Shown here piece after piece: positions 1-5,844 of a stretch of DNA of 6,546 bases. The notes below the pieces were generated by a model that saw only the letters and a program-made list of their open reading frames with translations, was not told the DNA's origin and did no database searches. A program made the translations under genes and the position numbers. This DNA is from Lachnoclostridium sp. UBA933 (GTDB lineage Bacteria; Bacillota; Clostridia; Lachnospirales; Lachnospiraceae): positions 4,483-11,028 of the forward strand of contig DBDL01000153.1 in NCBI GenBank assembly GCA_002293545.1, written 5' to 3'. How positions within the stretch are numbered: the first letter of the stretch is position 1; each line of letters begins with the position of its first letter.

Positions 1-255
1 TATAAAGATGAATGCCTGCTTCATATTAAAATATACGATTCCGGAATCGGAATGACAAACAGACAAGTCATACAATTGATGTACGGTAAAGATAAAACAG
101 GGTTCGGATTTAAGGGGACCATGGAAAGACTCCGTTATTATTATAAGGAAGATGATGTTTTTGAGGTGCAAAGTACAGAAGGAGAATTTTGTGAGGTTGA
201 ACTGAAGCTACCATTGAAAGGCGGAAAAATCGATGTATCGGGTAATGATAATTGA
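1..255 (+). CDS. Sensor histidine kinase, C-terminal fragment (YesM/LytS-like)
   Basis: This is the 3' end of an open frame that enters from the left edge, leaving 84 codons visible. It belongs to the GHKL ATPase domain of a two-component sensor kinase, which autophosphorylates a His and passes the phosphate to the response regulator. The visible part has the G1 box (IYDSGIGM, visible residues 11-18, with D13, G15 and G17). A G2-type segment GFGFKGTMERL (35-44 region) precedes an S-T-E-G turn and a closing ELKLPL strand. That order is typical of YesM-type kinases, although the usual GIGLxNVxxRL is altered here to GT in place of NV. The membrane, HAMP and phosphoacceptor His regions lie outside the window. 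The internal ATG at 52 is not a start, because the frame is open and homologous upstream of it. The 3' end overlaps the next gene by 23 bases, implying co-transcription and probably coupled translation. Confidence 0.85.
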   Translation, partial: YKDECLLHIKIYDSGIGMTNRQVIQLMYGKDKTGFGFKGTMERLRYYYKEDDVFEVQSTEGEFCEVELKLPLKGGKIDVSGNDN

Positions 256-970
256 CGATGAAAAATCAATGCGGAACTTGTTAAAAGTCGTGGTTGATTG
301 GGATAATTTAGGACTTCAAATTGTCGGTGAAGCTGCCAGCGGAATTGAGGCCATCAATACAATAGATGAACTGCGGCCGGATATTGCTTTTGTAGACATT
401 CAAATGCCGTTTATGGATGGCATCGAGTTTGCAAAGCTTGCAATGAAACGTTATCGGCGGTTAAAAATAATCATGCTGACGGCTTATAATGAATTTGAGT
501 ATGCAAGAAGCTGTATCAGCGTCGGGGTAAGCGAATATCTCCTAAAACCAATTGTAAGGGATGACATTGAAAGGGCTTGCAAAAAAGTGATTGAACAATT
601 AGATACATTAGAACCGGAAAACATGATGAATGAAAATGAAATACCAAATGACATGAAAAAGATCAGCGAATACATCAGTAAGAACATCAGTAATCCGGAG
701 ATGAATCTTACCTATATTGCACAGGAGTTTGGATTTAACTTCAGTTATTTAAGCCGAAAATTCAAATCGGCTATGGGAATCAATTTGATTGACTATATTA
801 TCAAGTGCAGGATGGAAAAAGCCTTGAAGTGTGCAAAGCAAAATAAACTGATGTATATTACCGCTAAGGAGGTCGGGATTCCCGATGCCAATTACTTTGG
901 GAAGTGTTTTAAAAAATATGTGGGAAAGGCATATTCCGAAGTATTAAAAGAGAATATGGAAAGCGAATAA
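233..970 (+). CDS. Response regulator, receiver plus AraC-type HTH (YesN-like)
   Basis: This 245-residue transcription regulator is the partner of the preceding kinase. Residues 1-120 form a CheY-like receiver: the acidic pair D8/D9 in IIDDE, the phosphoacceptor D55 in FVDIQMPFMDG, T83 in MLTAYNEFEYA, and K105 in YLLKPI. After a short linker, residues about 141-240 form an AraC/XylS double helix-turn-helix. It has the usual INxxSYLSRKFK-like first element (FNFSYLSRKFKSAMG) and the second element with NYFGKCFKKYVG near 220-231. The normal GYxDxxYF motif is degenerate here (VGIPDANYF), and the Pro that usually follows the GxT near the end is missing. The length is typical of compact YesN proteins. 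The ATG at 233 is chosen because MYRVMIIDDE matches the family's N-terminus and a G-rich site (AAGGCGG) lies just upstream. It overlaps the kinase end and is followed 4 bases later by the YesL-like gene. Family known; target genes unknown. Confidence 0.93.
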   Translation: MYRVMIIDDEKSMRNLLKVVVDWDNLGLQIVGEAASGIEAINTIDELRPDIAFVDIQMPFMDGIEFAKLAMKRYRRLKIIMLTAYNEFEYARSCISVGVSEYLLKPIVRDDIERACKKVIEQLDTLEPENMMNENEIPNDMKKISEYISKNISNPEMNLTYIAQEFGFNFSYLSRKFKSAMGINLIDYIIKCRMEKALKCAKQNKLMYITAKEVGIPDANYFGKCFKKYVGKAYSEVLKENMESE

Positions 971-974
971 ACGA

Positions 975-1595
975 ATGAAAAAAAATGTTTTTGAAAACTC
1001 CCTTTATCAATTTATGCTTACCTTTTCAAATCTCGTTATTGTAAGCGTTTTATGGCTTTTTACAAGTATTCCGGTTGTTACTGCCGGCGCCAGTACGGCG
1101 GCGATGTATTATGCCATTGTAAAGGTCATAAGAAAAGATACCGGAACACTGTATAAAGAATATTTTCGTGCGTTTAAAATAAATTTTATCCAATGCCTGA
1201 TTGCCGGTATACTATATTCGCTGTACGGAATCATTATGATTATGGACTGCTATAACGAATGGTACGGCGGTAATTATTATACCCTTTCCTCCGGAATATG
1301 GTTTTTTGTCCTCGTCATACTGATGACACTGGCGGCTTACCTGTTTCCTGTCATTTCCCGTTTTCGGTATCATTTTATTACCATACTGTATTTGTCGGTT
1401 TCCATGCTCGTGAAAAACATAGTGACCTCAATCAAACTATTGTTTCTTATGCTCGCCGGCGTCATTGCCATCTGGATTTTCCCTCCGGTTTTTGTTATTG
1501 TTCCGGGAATCCTCTTTTATACCGCCAGTTTTCTTTTGGAACCGGTTTTAGAAAAACACAGTGAATTTTTAAAAAATCACGGTTCTCAGGAATGA
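975..1595 (+). CDS. YesL-like DUF624 membrane protein
   Basis: This 206-residue integral membrane protein matches the YesL (DUF624) family at its N-terminus. It has a Phe/Asn-rich start, a first membrane segment at about 13-35, then the family signature LWLFTSIPVVTAGASTAAMYY (residues 26-46) and a charged loop with KVIRKDTGTLYKEYFRAFK. Further hydrophobic segments lie near 71-90, 107-128, 151-170 and 171-188, so about five spans. YesL proteins have no settled biochemical function. They recur beside YesM/YesN two-component systems and carbohydrate ABC transporters, for example the Bacillus subtilis rhamnogalacturonan locus. The gene starts 4 bases after the response regulator and is almost certainly in the same operon. 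A weak GGAAAG site sits 11 bases before the ATG, so coupled translation is likely. No transporter genes follow, because the next gene is convergent at 1634. The link to sugar sensing rests on family context only. Confidence 0.88.
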   Translation: MKKNVFENSLYQFMLTFSNLVIVSVLWLFTSIPVVTAGASTAAMYYAIVKVIRKDTGTLYKEYFRAFKINFIQCLIAGILYSLYGIIMIMDCYNEWYGGNYYTLSSGIWFFVLVILMTLAAYLFPVISRFRYHFITILYLSVSMLVKNIVTSIKLLFLMLAGVIAIWIFPPVFVIVPGILFYTASFLLEPVLEKHSEFLKNHGSQE

Positions 1596-1633
1596 GTTTT
1601 CAGACACACCCTAATATAAATACTCCCTGAATT

Positions 1634-3076
1634 CTATTCCCCGAAGTCTTTTTTGAATTTTTCTGTCAGTTTATCCTGCCAATTCCCGATGGGTTCCAGC
1701 TTTCCAAAAAAGAATCGCATCACCTCCGGTTCTTCTGTAAATTTCAGCCCGCCAATCAAGTCCCGGTTCTCATAAAGCCATATAATCCGGTCAACGGCGT
1801 ACTTTATCTGCGATAGTGTAAATACTCTTCGGGGAAGTGCCAGCCGAAGCAGTTCCATCTTCGCGATTACTTCTTCTCCCTGTTCATCTCTGTCCTCCGA
1901 CAGTGTCCCCCTCTCCGTCCCTCTGATTCCGCTTACCAAATATAACGCACATGCTACTGCCGCACCCGGATATTCTTTTGGTTCTACGTGCGGTACAAAT
2001 CGTTTACAGTCCAGATGAACGCCCAAACCGCCGCCCGGCGTAACCATCGGCACACCTCTGTCGGTCAGTAATTTTGTCATTTCTTCTATAAAGACAGGTC
2101 CCTGTGAAATCATATCCTCATCCAGTGTTTCTTCCAATCCTACGGTCATCGCTTCGATTTCTCTTACGGAAATGCCTCCGTACGTGGCAAACCCCTCATA
2201 TAAGGGCACCAAATCCCTTATCTTTTTATAGTCCTTTTCGTCACGGAAGCACATGCCTCCGCCTCTTGCACAAGTGAGTTTCCTGCCGGAAAAATAGATC
2301 ATATCAAAACACGCGCTGATTTCTTTTATGATATCAAGGACACTCATTTCCCGGTAAGCTTCTTCCCTTGTTTTAATAAAATATAAATTATCTGCCAGTA
2401 AGCTGGCATCCAGCACTGTTTTGATCCCGTTCTCTTTACAAATACCGGTTACCTTGTGGATATTTTCCATTGAGATCGGCTGCCCGCCGATGAGGTTTGT
2501 TCCCGCTTCGACTCTCAAAAATCCAATCCTGTCAACACCGGTATCCCGAATAAAACGGTTTAATTTCTCAATATCAAAGTTCCCTTTAAACGGGCAGTCA
2601 CTCTCCGGCTTCATTCCTTCCTCAATAAGCAATTCCTCTACTTCCGCACCCGCCTTTTCAATCAGTGCCCTTGTCGTCGTAAAATGATAATTCATCGGTA
2701 TGATCATATCCGGCTTTAGGAATACCCTAGACAGCAAATGCTCACAGGCTCTCCCCTGATGGGAGGGGACAAAGAACTCCATATCAAATGTTTCCTTTAT
2801 TTTTTCTTCCAGTTTATAATAGGAGGCACTTCCCGCATAGGCATCATCAGCGGAAATCATTGACGCCAGTTGTTTGTCGCTCATCGCATTGACTCCGCTG
2901 TCAGTCAGCATATCCAGAAAAACATCTTCGTTTTTCAGAAGATGGGCATTATTTCCCGCCTCACGGTTCCTTTCGATTCTTTCTTCAAGCGGTATCAATT
3001 GGATTTTTTGAACGATTCTCACTTTATGCATTTCCAACGGTACCGGTTCACTTTTTACAAATTTAATATTGGTCAT
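1634..3076 (-). CDS. Beta-eliminating PLP lyase, tyrosine phenol-lyase/tryptophanase family
   Basis: This 480-residue cytosolic PLP enzyme belongs to the tryptophanase/tyrosine phenol-lyase family (aromatic amino acid to phenol or indole, pyruvate and ammonia). Recognisable segments are DVFLDMLTDSG (51-61), DDAYAGSASYY (77-87) with catalytic Y80, SHQGR (105-109), NxxGGQPIS (N194 on), the PLP-nitrogen D223, Schiff-base K266 in SGRKL, and R411 in LLRLALPRR for the substrate carboxylate. At the three positions that distinguish the enzymes it follows tyrosine phenol-lyase: T133 (TPL T124, TnaA D137), R389 in TERG (TPL R381) and F455 in MRFF (TPL F448, TnaA H463). It is divergent elsewhere. L226 sits where the family has the Arg that contacts PLP O3' (TPL R217). 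D78 replaces the cation-site Glu (TPL E69), and R271 sits where TPL has N262. Alignments are from memory. An AGGAG site at 3088-3092 supports the ATG. Phenol lyase is more likely than tryptophanase, but the true substrate is open. Confidence 0.85.
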   Translation of the reverse strand: MTNIKFVKSEPVPLEMHKVRIVQKIQLIPLEERIERNREAGNNAHLLKNEDVFLDMLTDSGVNAMSDKQLASMISADDAYAGSASYYKLEEKIKETFDMEFFVPSHQGRACEHLLSRVFLKPDMIIPMNYHFTTTRALIEKAGAEVEELLIEEGMKPESDCPFKGNFDIEKLNRFIRDTGVDRIGFLRVEAGTNLIGGQPISMENIHKVTGICKENGIKTVLDASLLADNLYFIKTREEAYREMSVLDIIKEISACFDMIYFSGRKLTCARGGGMCFRDEKDYKKIRDLVPLYEGFATYGGISVREIEAMTVGLEETLDEDMISQGPVFIEEMTKLLTDRGVPMVTPGGGLGVHLDCKRFVPHVEPKEYPGAAVACALYLVSGIRGTERGTLSEDRDEQGEEVIAKMELLRLALPRRVFTLSQIKYAVDRIIWLYENRDLIGGLKFTEEPEVMRFFFGKLEPIGNWQDKLTEKFKKDFGE

Positions 3077-3087
3077 TTTATTTTTGG

Positions 3088-3092
3088 CTCCT
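3088..3092 (-). promoter_or_regulatory. Ribosome binding site of the PLP lyase
   Basis: Read on the minus strand this is AGGAG, 11 bases before the ATG at 3076. It gives the lyase its own initiation site and supports the annotated start with its long N-terminal extension (MTNIKFVKSE). Confidence 0.7.
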
Positions 3093-3120
3093 GTCCTGCA
3101 CTCATATCAAAGTAATATGG

Positions 3121-3160
3121 TTCATTTCGTATTTATTTTCTGCTTCACTTCGTATTCACT
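3121..3160. repeat. Two imperfect 17-bp direct repeats upstream of the PLP lyase
   Basis: The + strand unit TTCAYTTCGTATTYAYT occurs at 3121-3137 and again at 3144-3160. There are 14 of 17 matches and a period of 23 bases, about two helical turns. It lies in the 110-base gap between the amidohydrolase stop and the lyase start, 45-84 bases upstream of the lyase ATG. That placement would suit an activator site near a promoter, but no convincing -35/-10 pair was found there. It could be chance in a T-rich stretch. Confidence 0.35.
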
Positions 3161-3186
3161 TCACATTTTGCTTAATGATTATTATT

Positions 3187-4350
3187 TTACCGGACATTCT
3201 CGTATACAACTTTTCCGTCAATGATTGTATAAAGGGTTTTGGTAAGGGTGTTCAGAGGATCGCCGTCAAAAATCACGATATCTGCGTCCAAGCCTGCCTG
3301 AATACTTCCGACCCGGTGGTCTACTCTGCATATTTTAGCGGCATTGATCGTAATTGCTTTCCTTGCTTCATCCGCCGGAAGCCCTTCTCTTGCTGCCAAT
3401 CCCGCACAGATGGGAAGCATATGGATCGGACATACCGGATGATCGGTTGTAATTGATATATTGACTCCGGCTGCGGCAAGAACCCCGGCTGTTTTAAAGC
3501 TGATGTTTCTCATTTCCTCTTTGTACCTTGCAACCAATGCCGGTCCGACAATTGCCGGGAAACCTTCTTTTCCAAGACGTTCTGCAATTAGATGCCCCTC
3601 ACTGCAATGCTCCAAGGTTAAATCCAACTGAAATTCTTTTGCGATCCGGATTGCTGTCATGATATCATCCGCACGGTGGGCGTGTGCTTTTATCGGAATT
3701 TTGTGTTCTAATACGGGTATCCAGCATTCATATTTAAAATCAATCCCTGCCTTTTCTTTCTCTTTTTTCTTTTTATATTGGAGGGCTTTTGTAATCTCTT
3801 CCCGAAGCATTGCCGCATTCGCCATTCTTGTAACCGGAGAAGTATCCAGTTCCGAAAAGGCATTTTTGGGGTTTTCGCCGAATGCAATTTTCATTGCCGC
3901 CGGAGCCAGTACGACCATATCATCAATGACCTTGCCTTTTGCTTTGATAAAGACAAACTGCCCTCCGACAACATTACTGCTGCCCGGTCCTACCATCATT
4001 GATGTAATTCCCGCTTTTACTGCGTCCTGAAATGCCCTCTCCATCGGATTGACGGCATCCAGTGCTGAAATATGGGGCGTAACGGGGGATACAAATTCGT
4101 TCAAATCATTTCCGCATTCGCCGATTTGATCCTCCTGGATTCCGATATGACAATGGGATTCAATCAATCCGGGAAATATCCAGCCGCCGTTTGCGTTAAT
4201 AATTCTTTTGGTTTTCTTAATAACATCCTTGGGAACCTGCTTCGGGGATTTATAAACTTGCTTGATTTTGTTGTTTTTGATTAAAATAATACCATCAGGA
4301 ATCGGCTTGGAAACCATCGTGTGTATGCTTCCGTTTGTTATTAACATCAT
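3187..4350 (-). CDS. Metal-dependent amidohydrolase (COG1228-like)
   Basis: This 387-residue cytosolic enzyme of the amidohydrolase superfamily has no signal peptide. The N-terminal beta-sandwich strand (LITNGSIHTM) leads into the barrel with the metal-binding HxH (H66, H68 in GLIESHCHIG). Further candidate ligands are H223/H225 in KAHAHRADDI, H248 in LEHCSEGH, and D303 in TTDHPV. K154 in AMKIAFGENPK sits about where binuclear members carry a carboxylated Lys (inference). The C-terminus returns to the sandwich with GSIQAGLDADIVIFDGDPL and a final GKVVY strand, so the gene is complete. The family includes imidazolonepropionase-related enzymes and Xaa-Arg/Lys-type dipeptidases; the substrate here cannot be read from sequence. 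The start at 4350 is preferred to the adjacent ATG at 4347 because AAAGGG (4360-4365) lies 9 bases upstream. It precedes the PLP lyase by 110 bases on the same strand, so a shared transcript and pathway are plausible. Confidence 0.87.
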   Translation of the reverse strand: MMLITNGSIHTMVSKPIPDGIILIKNNKIKQVYKSPKQVPKDVIKKTKRIINANGGWIFPGLIESHCHIGIQEDQIGECGNDLNEFVSPVTPHISALDAVNPMERAFQDAVKAGITSMMVGPGSSNVVGGQFVFIKAKGKVIDDMVVLAPAAMKIAFGENPKNAFSELDTSPVTRMANAAMLREEITKALQYKKKKEKEKAGIDFKYECWIPVLEHKIPIKAHAHRADDIMTAIRIAKEFQLDLTLEHCSEGHLIAERLGKEGFPAIVGPALVARYKEEMRNISFKTAGVLAAAGVNISITTDHPVCPIHMLPICAGLAAREGLPADEARKAITINAAKICRVDHRVGSIQAGLDADIVIFDGDPLNTLTKTLYTIIDGKVVYENVR

Positions 4351-4448
4351 TTTATTTTACCCTTTGGGTTTATTGTCTGGCTTTTTTTAGTATGTCCTTT
4401 TTTTTTGAAAATATGAGGACAGGGAGTTTTTTGAAATCAATCCGTCAT

Positions 4449-4477
4449 TTGACAGATATCCTGTCGCATAGTACAAT
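4449..4477 (+). promoter_or_regulatory. Sigma-A-type promoter for the methyltransferase
   Basis: A consensus -35 (TTGACA, 4449-4454), a 17-base spacer and a near-consensus -10 (TACAAT, 4472-4477) predict transcription from about 4484, with a leader of about 105 bases. A GACAG/CTGTC inverted repeat (4451-4455 and 4461-4465, 5-base spacer) overlaps the -35 and could be an operator. This is the best promoter match in the intergenic region between the divergent amidohydrolase and methyltransferase. It lies inside the possible gene remnant at 4413-4593. Confidence 0.6.
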
Positions 4478-4575
4478 AAGTGAAATGTATTACCTTGACT
4501 TACAGGCGGTGAAATCATCAAGCTTGAAGATGCGCTTAAAAAGTTCTTACTCATCTAATTGAAAATGAGGAAATG

Positions 4576-4582
4576 AAAGGAG
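4576..4582 (+). promoter_or_regulatory. Ribosome binding site of the methyltransferase
   Basis: AAAGGAG lies 7 bases before the ATG at 4590, an ideal Shine-Dalgarno. It fixes the methyltransferase start even though the region upstream may be a decayed gene. Confidence 0.8.
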
Positions 4583-4589
4583 CGATGTC

Positions 4590-5291
4590 ATGACAGAAAA
4601 GAATACGCAACTATCAAACTCGTATTCATTGGAAGCAATGAGCGATTTTTTTAACGCCCGCGCCGAAATGTATAATGAGATACATACCGGGCATATTGAC
4701 GGAGGCATTGAAAGCAAACAAATCATTGCTTCTTTTCTTCCCGAACATACAAAAACAATCATTGATTTGGGAATCGGAACGGGACTGGAGCTTGAGAGAG
4801 TATATCAGCGGTTTCCCTTTATCAGGGTGACAGGATTAGACATTTCTGAAAAGATGCTGCAACAGTTGAAAGACAGCTATCCGGATAAAGAACTTCGCTT
4901 ATATACGGAAAGCTATCTTGACTTTGATTTCGGATTGTCTTGTTTTGATGCCGCTTTGTCGGTTATGACGCTGCATCATTATGACCATGAAACCAAAACG
5001 GATTTATACAAGAAAATTCATTCCTGCATAAATCCGGACGGAGTATATATTGAATGTGATTATATGTTACCGGAAGAGAGCTTTGAAAATGCTCAGGAAA
5101 CAGAAGATTTTTATTTCTCGGAATATGAACGGCTAAAACAAGAACAAGGAATAACCGATAACCGGGAATACCATTACGATACCCCCTGCACTGTGAAAAA
5201 TCAAATAAAAATGCTTAGGAAAGCGGGATTTACAAAAGTTAGGGAAGTTTGGCGGAAAGGAAACACCGTGATTTTAATTGCCGGTAAGTGA
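4590..5291 (+). CDS. Class I SAM-dependent methyltransferase
   Basis: This 233-residue soluble enzyme transfers a methyl group from S-adenosylmethionine to an unknown acceptor. The Rossmann-type fold is clear. Motif I is TIIDLGIGTGLELE (56-69), with Ile in the usual Cys/Gly slot of DLGxGTG. The acidic end of strand 2 is D84 in VTGLDISEKML, which binds the SAM ribose. The motif IV/post-IV region is CFDAALSVMTLHHY (118-131). A strand-5 NPDGVYIECDYM follows, and the C-terminus closes with an antiparallel KAGFTKVREVWRKGNTVILIAGK-like pair (211-233). The N-terminus (SDFFNARAEMYNEIH, 18-32) resembles the helical cap of small-molecule methyltransferases common in Firmicutes. The start is set by AAAGGAG at 4576-4582. 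The gene is transcribed divergently from the amidohydrolase and is the last gene before the AT-rich change at 5292. No clear terminator follows. The substrate cannot be assigned. Confidence 0.9.
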   Translation: MTEKNTQLSNSYSLEAMSDFFNARAEMYNEIHTGHIDGGIESKQIIASFLPEHTKTIIDLGIGTGLELERVYQRFPFIRVTGLDISEKMLQQLKDSYPDKELRLYTESYLDFDFGLSCFDAALSVMTLHHYDHETKTDLYKKIHSCINPDGVYIECDYMLPEESFENAQETEDFYFSEYERLKQEQGITDNREYHYDTPCTVKNQIKMLRKAGFTKVREVWRKGNTVILIAGK

Positions 5292-5366
5292 CATATTGGT
5301 GGTAGCATTTCTGATATTGTATATAAATATATGATACCATTATTATACAGTATTGATATAAAATAC

Positions 5367-5502
5367 GTGAATATGTGAATTATGTAAGAAAACAGTTGAA
5401 AACTATTTGTTCCTGTTTTATACTGAAACTATAAACACAAGAAGGACTTATTTATATTTTTGCATAGACTAATTGAAAAGATTATTTTGTGAATTTGTAA
5501 GA
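5367..5502. repeat. GTGAAT-containing short repeats flanking the promoter
   Basis: GTGAATAT (5367-5374) is followed directly by GTGAATTATGTAAGA (5375-5389). A close copy lacking one base, GTGAATTTGTAAGA, lies at 5489-5502, on the other side of the promoter at 5396-5424. They could be regulator sites upstream and downstream of the start point, but chance similarity in AT-rich DNA is a real alternative. Confidence 0.25.
5396..5424 (+). promoter_or_regulatory. Sigma-A-type promoter of the protease operon
   Basis: TTGAAA (5396-5401), a 17-base spacer and TATACT (5419-5424) give a strong match with optimal spacing. The predicted start near 5431 leaves an untranslated leader of about 170 bases before the ATG at 5602, which is long enough to carry post-transcriptional control. 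It would drive the 80-residue gene, the retropepsin-like gene and probably the partial gene at 6323. Confidence 0.6.
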
Positions 5503-5601
5503 TATAAGGATAACATGAATCATCATAGTTCATATAATGAAATACCATTTGATGCATAAATTATATGCTTAATCATTTAATTTGTGAGAGGCAGGGATAT
5601 C

Positions 5602-5844
5602 ATGGAAAGATTAACATGGGACGAAATTGCAAAAAGATTTCCGATGCAGTGGGTAGGCTTGACTGATGTTGTTTATAAAAACAATGATGGCATTACAATA
5701 GAATCTGCTATTGTAAAATATTCAGATAAGTCAAAATCAGATTTGACAATGATGGTGCTAAATGGAGAAGGGATCGTACCGCGATATACGACACCAAATG
5801 ATACGTGGCAAATGGGTACTATTGGGAGGTCTATAGTAAAATGA
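5602..5844 (+). CDS. Small unknown protein coupled to the retropepsin-like protease
   Basis: This is an 80-residue soluble protein with no signal peptide or membrane span. It opens with an amphipathic, conserved-looking segment LTWDEIAKRFPMQWVGLTDV (4-23). An Asn-Asn-Asp-Gly turn and strands ITIESAIVKYS (37-47) follow, then a tail with RYTTPNDTW. The pattern (W/Y)xEIxxxxPxxWVxLxxV, a Gly turn, then a strand ending in S/K resembles small proteins I recall next to bacterial retropepsin-like genes, but that memory is unverified. The ATG at 5602 is chosen over an in-frame GTG at 5584. The purine-rich stretch GAGAGGCAGGGA (5586-5597) lies just before the ATG and would be consumed by the longer form. 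The stop overlaps the next start as ATGA, so the two proteins are probably made in fixed ratio. Roles such as protease substrate, chaperone or inhibitor are inference from this coupling. Confidence 0.82.
   Translation: MERLTWDEIAKRFPMQWVGLTDVVYKNNDGITIESAIVKYSDKSKSDLTMMVLNGEGIVPRYTTPNDTWQMGTIGRSIVK
5824..5829 (+). promoter_or_regulatory. Ribosome binding site of the retropepsin-like gene
   Basis: GGGAGG lies inside the end of the 80-residue gene, 11 bases before the ATG at 5841. It selects that start over an in-frame ATG at 5805 and supports translational coupling through the ATGA overlap at 5841-5844. Confidence 0.6.

Larger units (their letters stand above)
4413..4593 (+). pseudogene. Possible frameshifted remnant ahead of the methyltransferase
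   Basis: No single frame is intact here, but three frames read as one plausible helical protein end. One frame from an ATG at 4413 gives a charged, helix-like stretch ending MYYLDL (4485-4502). The +2 frame then continues TGGEIIKLEDALKKF (4502-4546), and a third frame ends LTHLIENEEMKGAMS with TGA at 4591-4593. That stop overlaps the methyltransferase ATG at 4590 as ATGA, the signature of a former coupled upstream gene. Two frame changes would be needed, near 4500 and near 4545. I do not recognise the family; a small regulator would fit the position. The alternative is that this is ordinary leader DNA of the promoter at 4449-4477 and the reading is coincidental. Confidence 0.33.
5292..5601. 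other. AT-rich non-coding region before the protease operon
   Basis: This stretch of 310 bases has no supported gene. Manual counting gives 54 G+C in the 240 bases 5341-5580 (about 22%), well below the flanking genes. It contains one strong promoter match (5396-5424), a second weak -10 (TATAAT, 5533-5538, with a poor ATAACA -35), and small inverted repeats TTCAT/ATGAA (5529-5541) and GCATA/TATGC (5554-5568). It also holds repeated GTGAAT motifs. No convincing hairpin-plus-T-run terminator for the methyltransferase was seen. The base composition change marks a likely boundary between two differently derived segments. Confidence 0.7.

Noticed and set aside
1596..1633. Bidirectional terminator between the convergent YesL-like and lyase genes
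   Set aside because: The 38-base gap shows no stem of useful length followed by a T-run on either strand.
3659..4030. 123-codon + strand open frame opposite the amidohydrolase
   Set aside because: It is antisense to a gene with clear catalytic motifs and has no recognisable domain; a shadow frame.
4359..4406. ACCC/GGGT mini-hairpin and T-runs as a terminator
   Set aside because: The stem has four pairs, the T-run is separated from it, and no + strand gene ends here that would need one.
4518..4527. Perfect palindrome TCAAGCTTGA
   Set aside because: Ten bases only, with no extension beyond it and no repeat elsewhere; expected by chance at this scale.
4335..4562. Open frame of 75 codons across the divergent intergenic region
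   Set aside because: The first part is antisense to the amidohydrolase start and its leader, there is no ribosome binding site, and the hydrophobic Phe-rich start is an artefact of T-runs. Only the part after 4413 is kept, as a possible remnant.
5460..5492. Ten-codon TTG-start leader peptide after GAAGGA (5441-5446)
   Set aside because: The spacing is long, the start codon is weak and the peptide is too short to tell from chance.
5554..5568. GCATA/TATGC inverted repeat as an operator
   Set aside because: Five-base arms in 22% GC DNA are likely by chance; noted only within the intergenic description.
5584..5601. In-frame GTG start for the 80-residue gene
   Set aside because: It would consume the purine-rich ribosome binding stretch, while the ATG at 5602 is well spaced from it.
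5805..5840. ATG at 5805 as start of the retropepsin-like gene
   Set aside because: It lies deep inside the preceding gene without a good site upstream. ATG 5841 has GGGAGG and the ATGA overlap.
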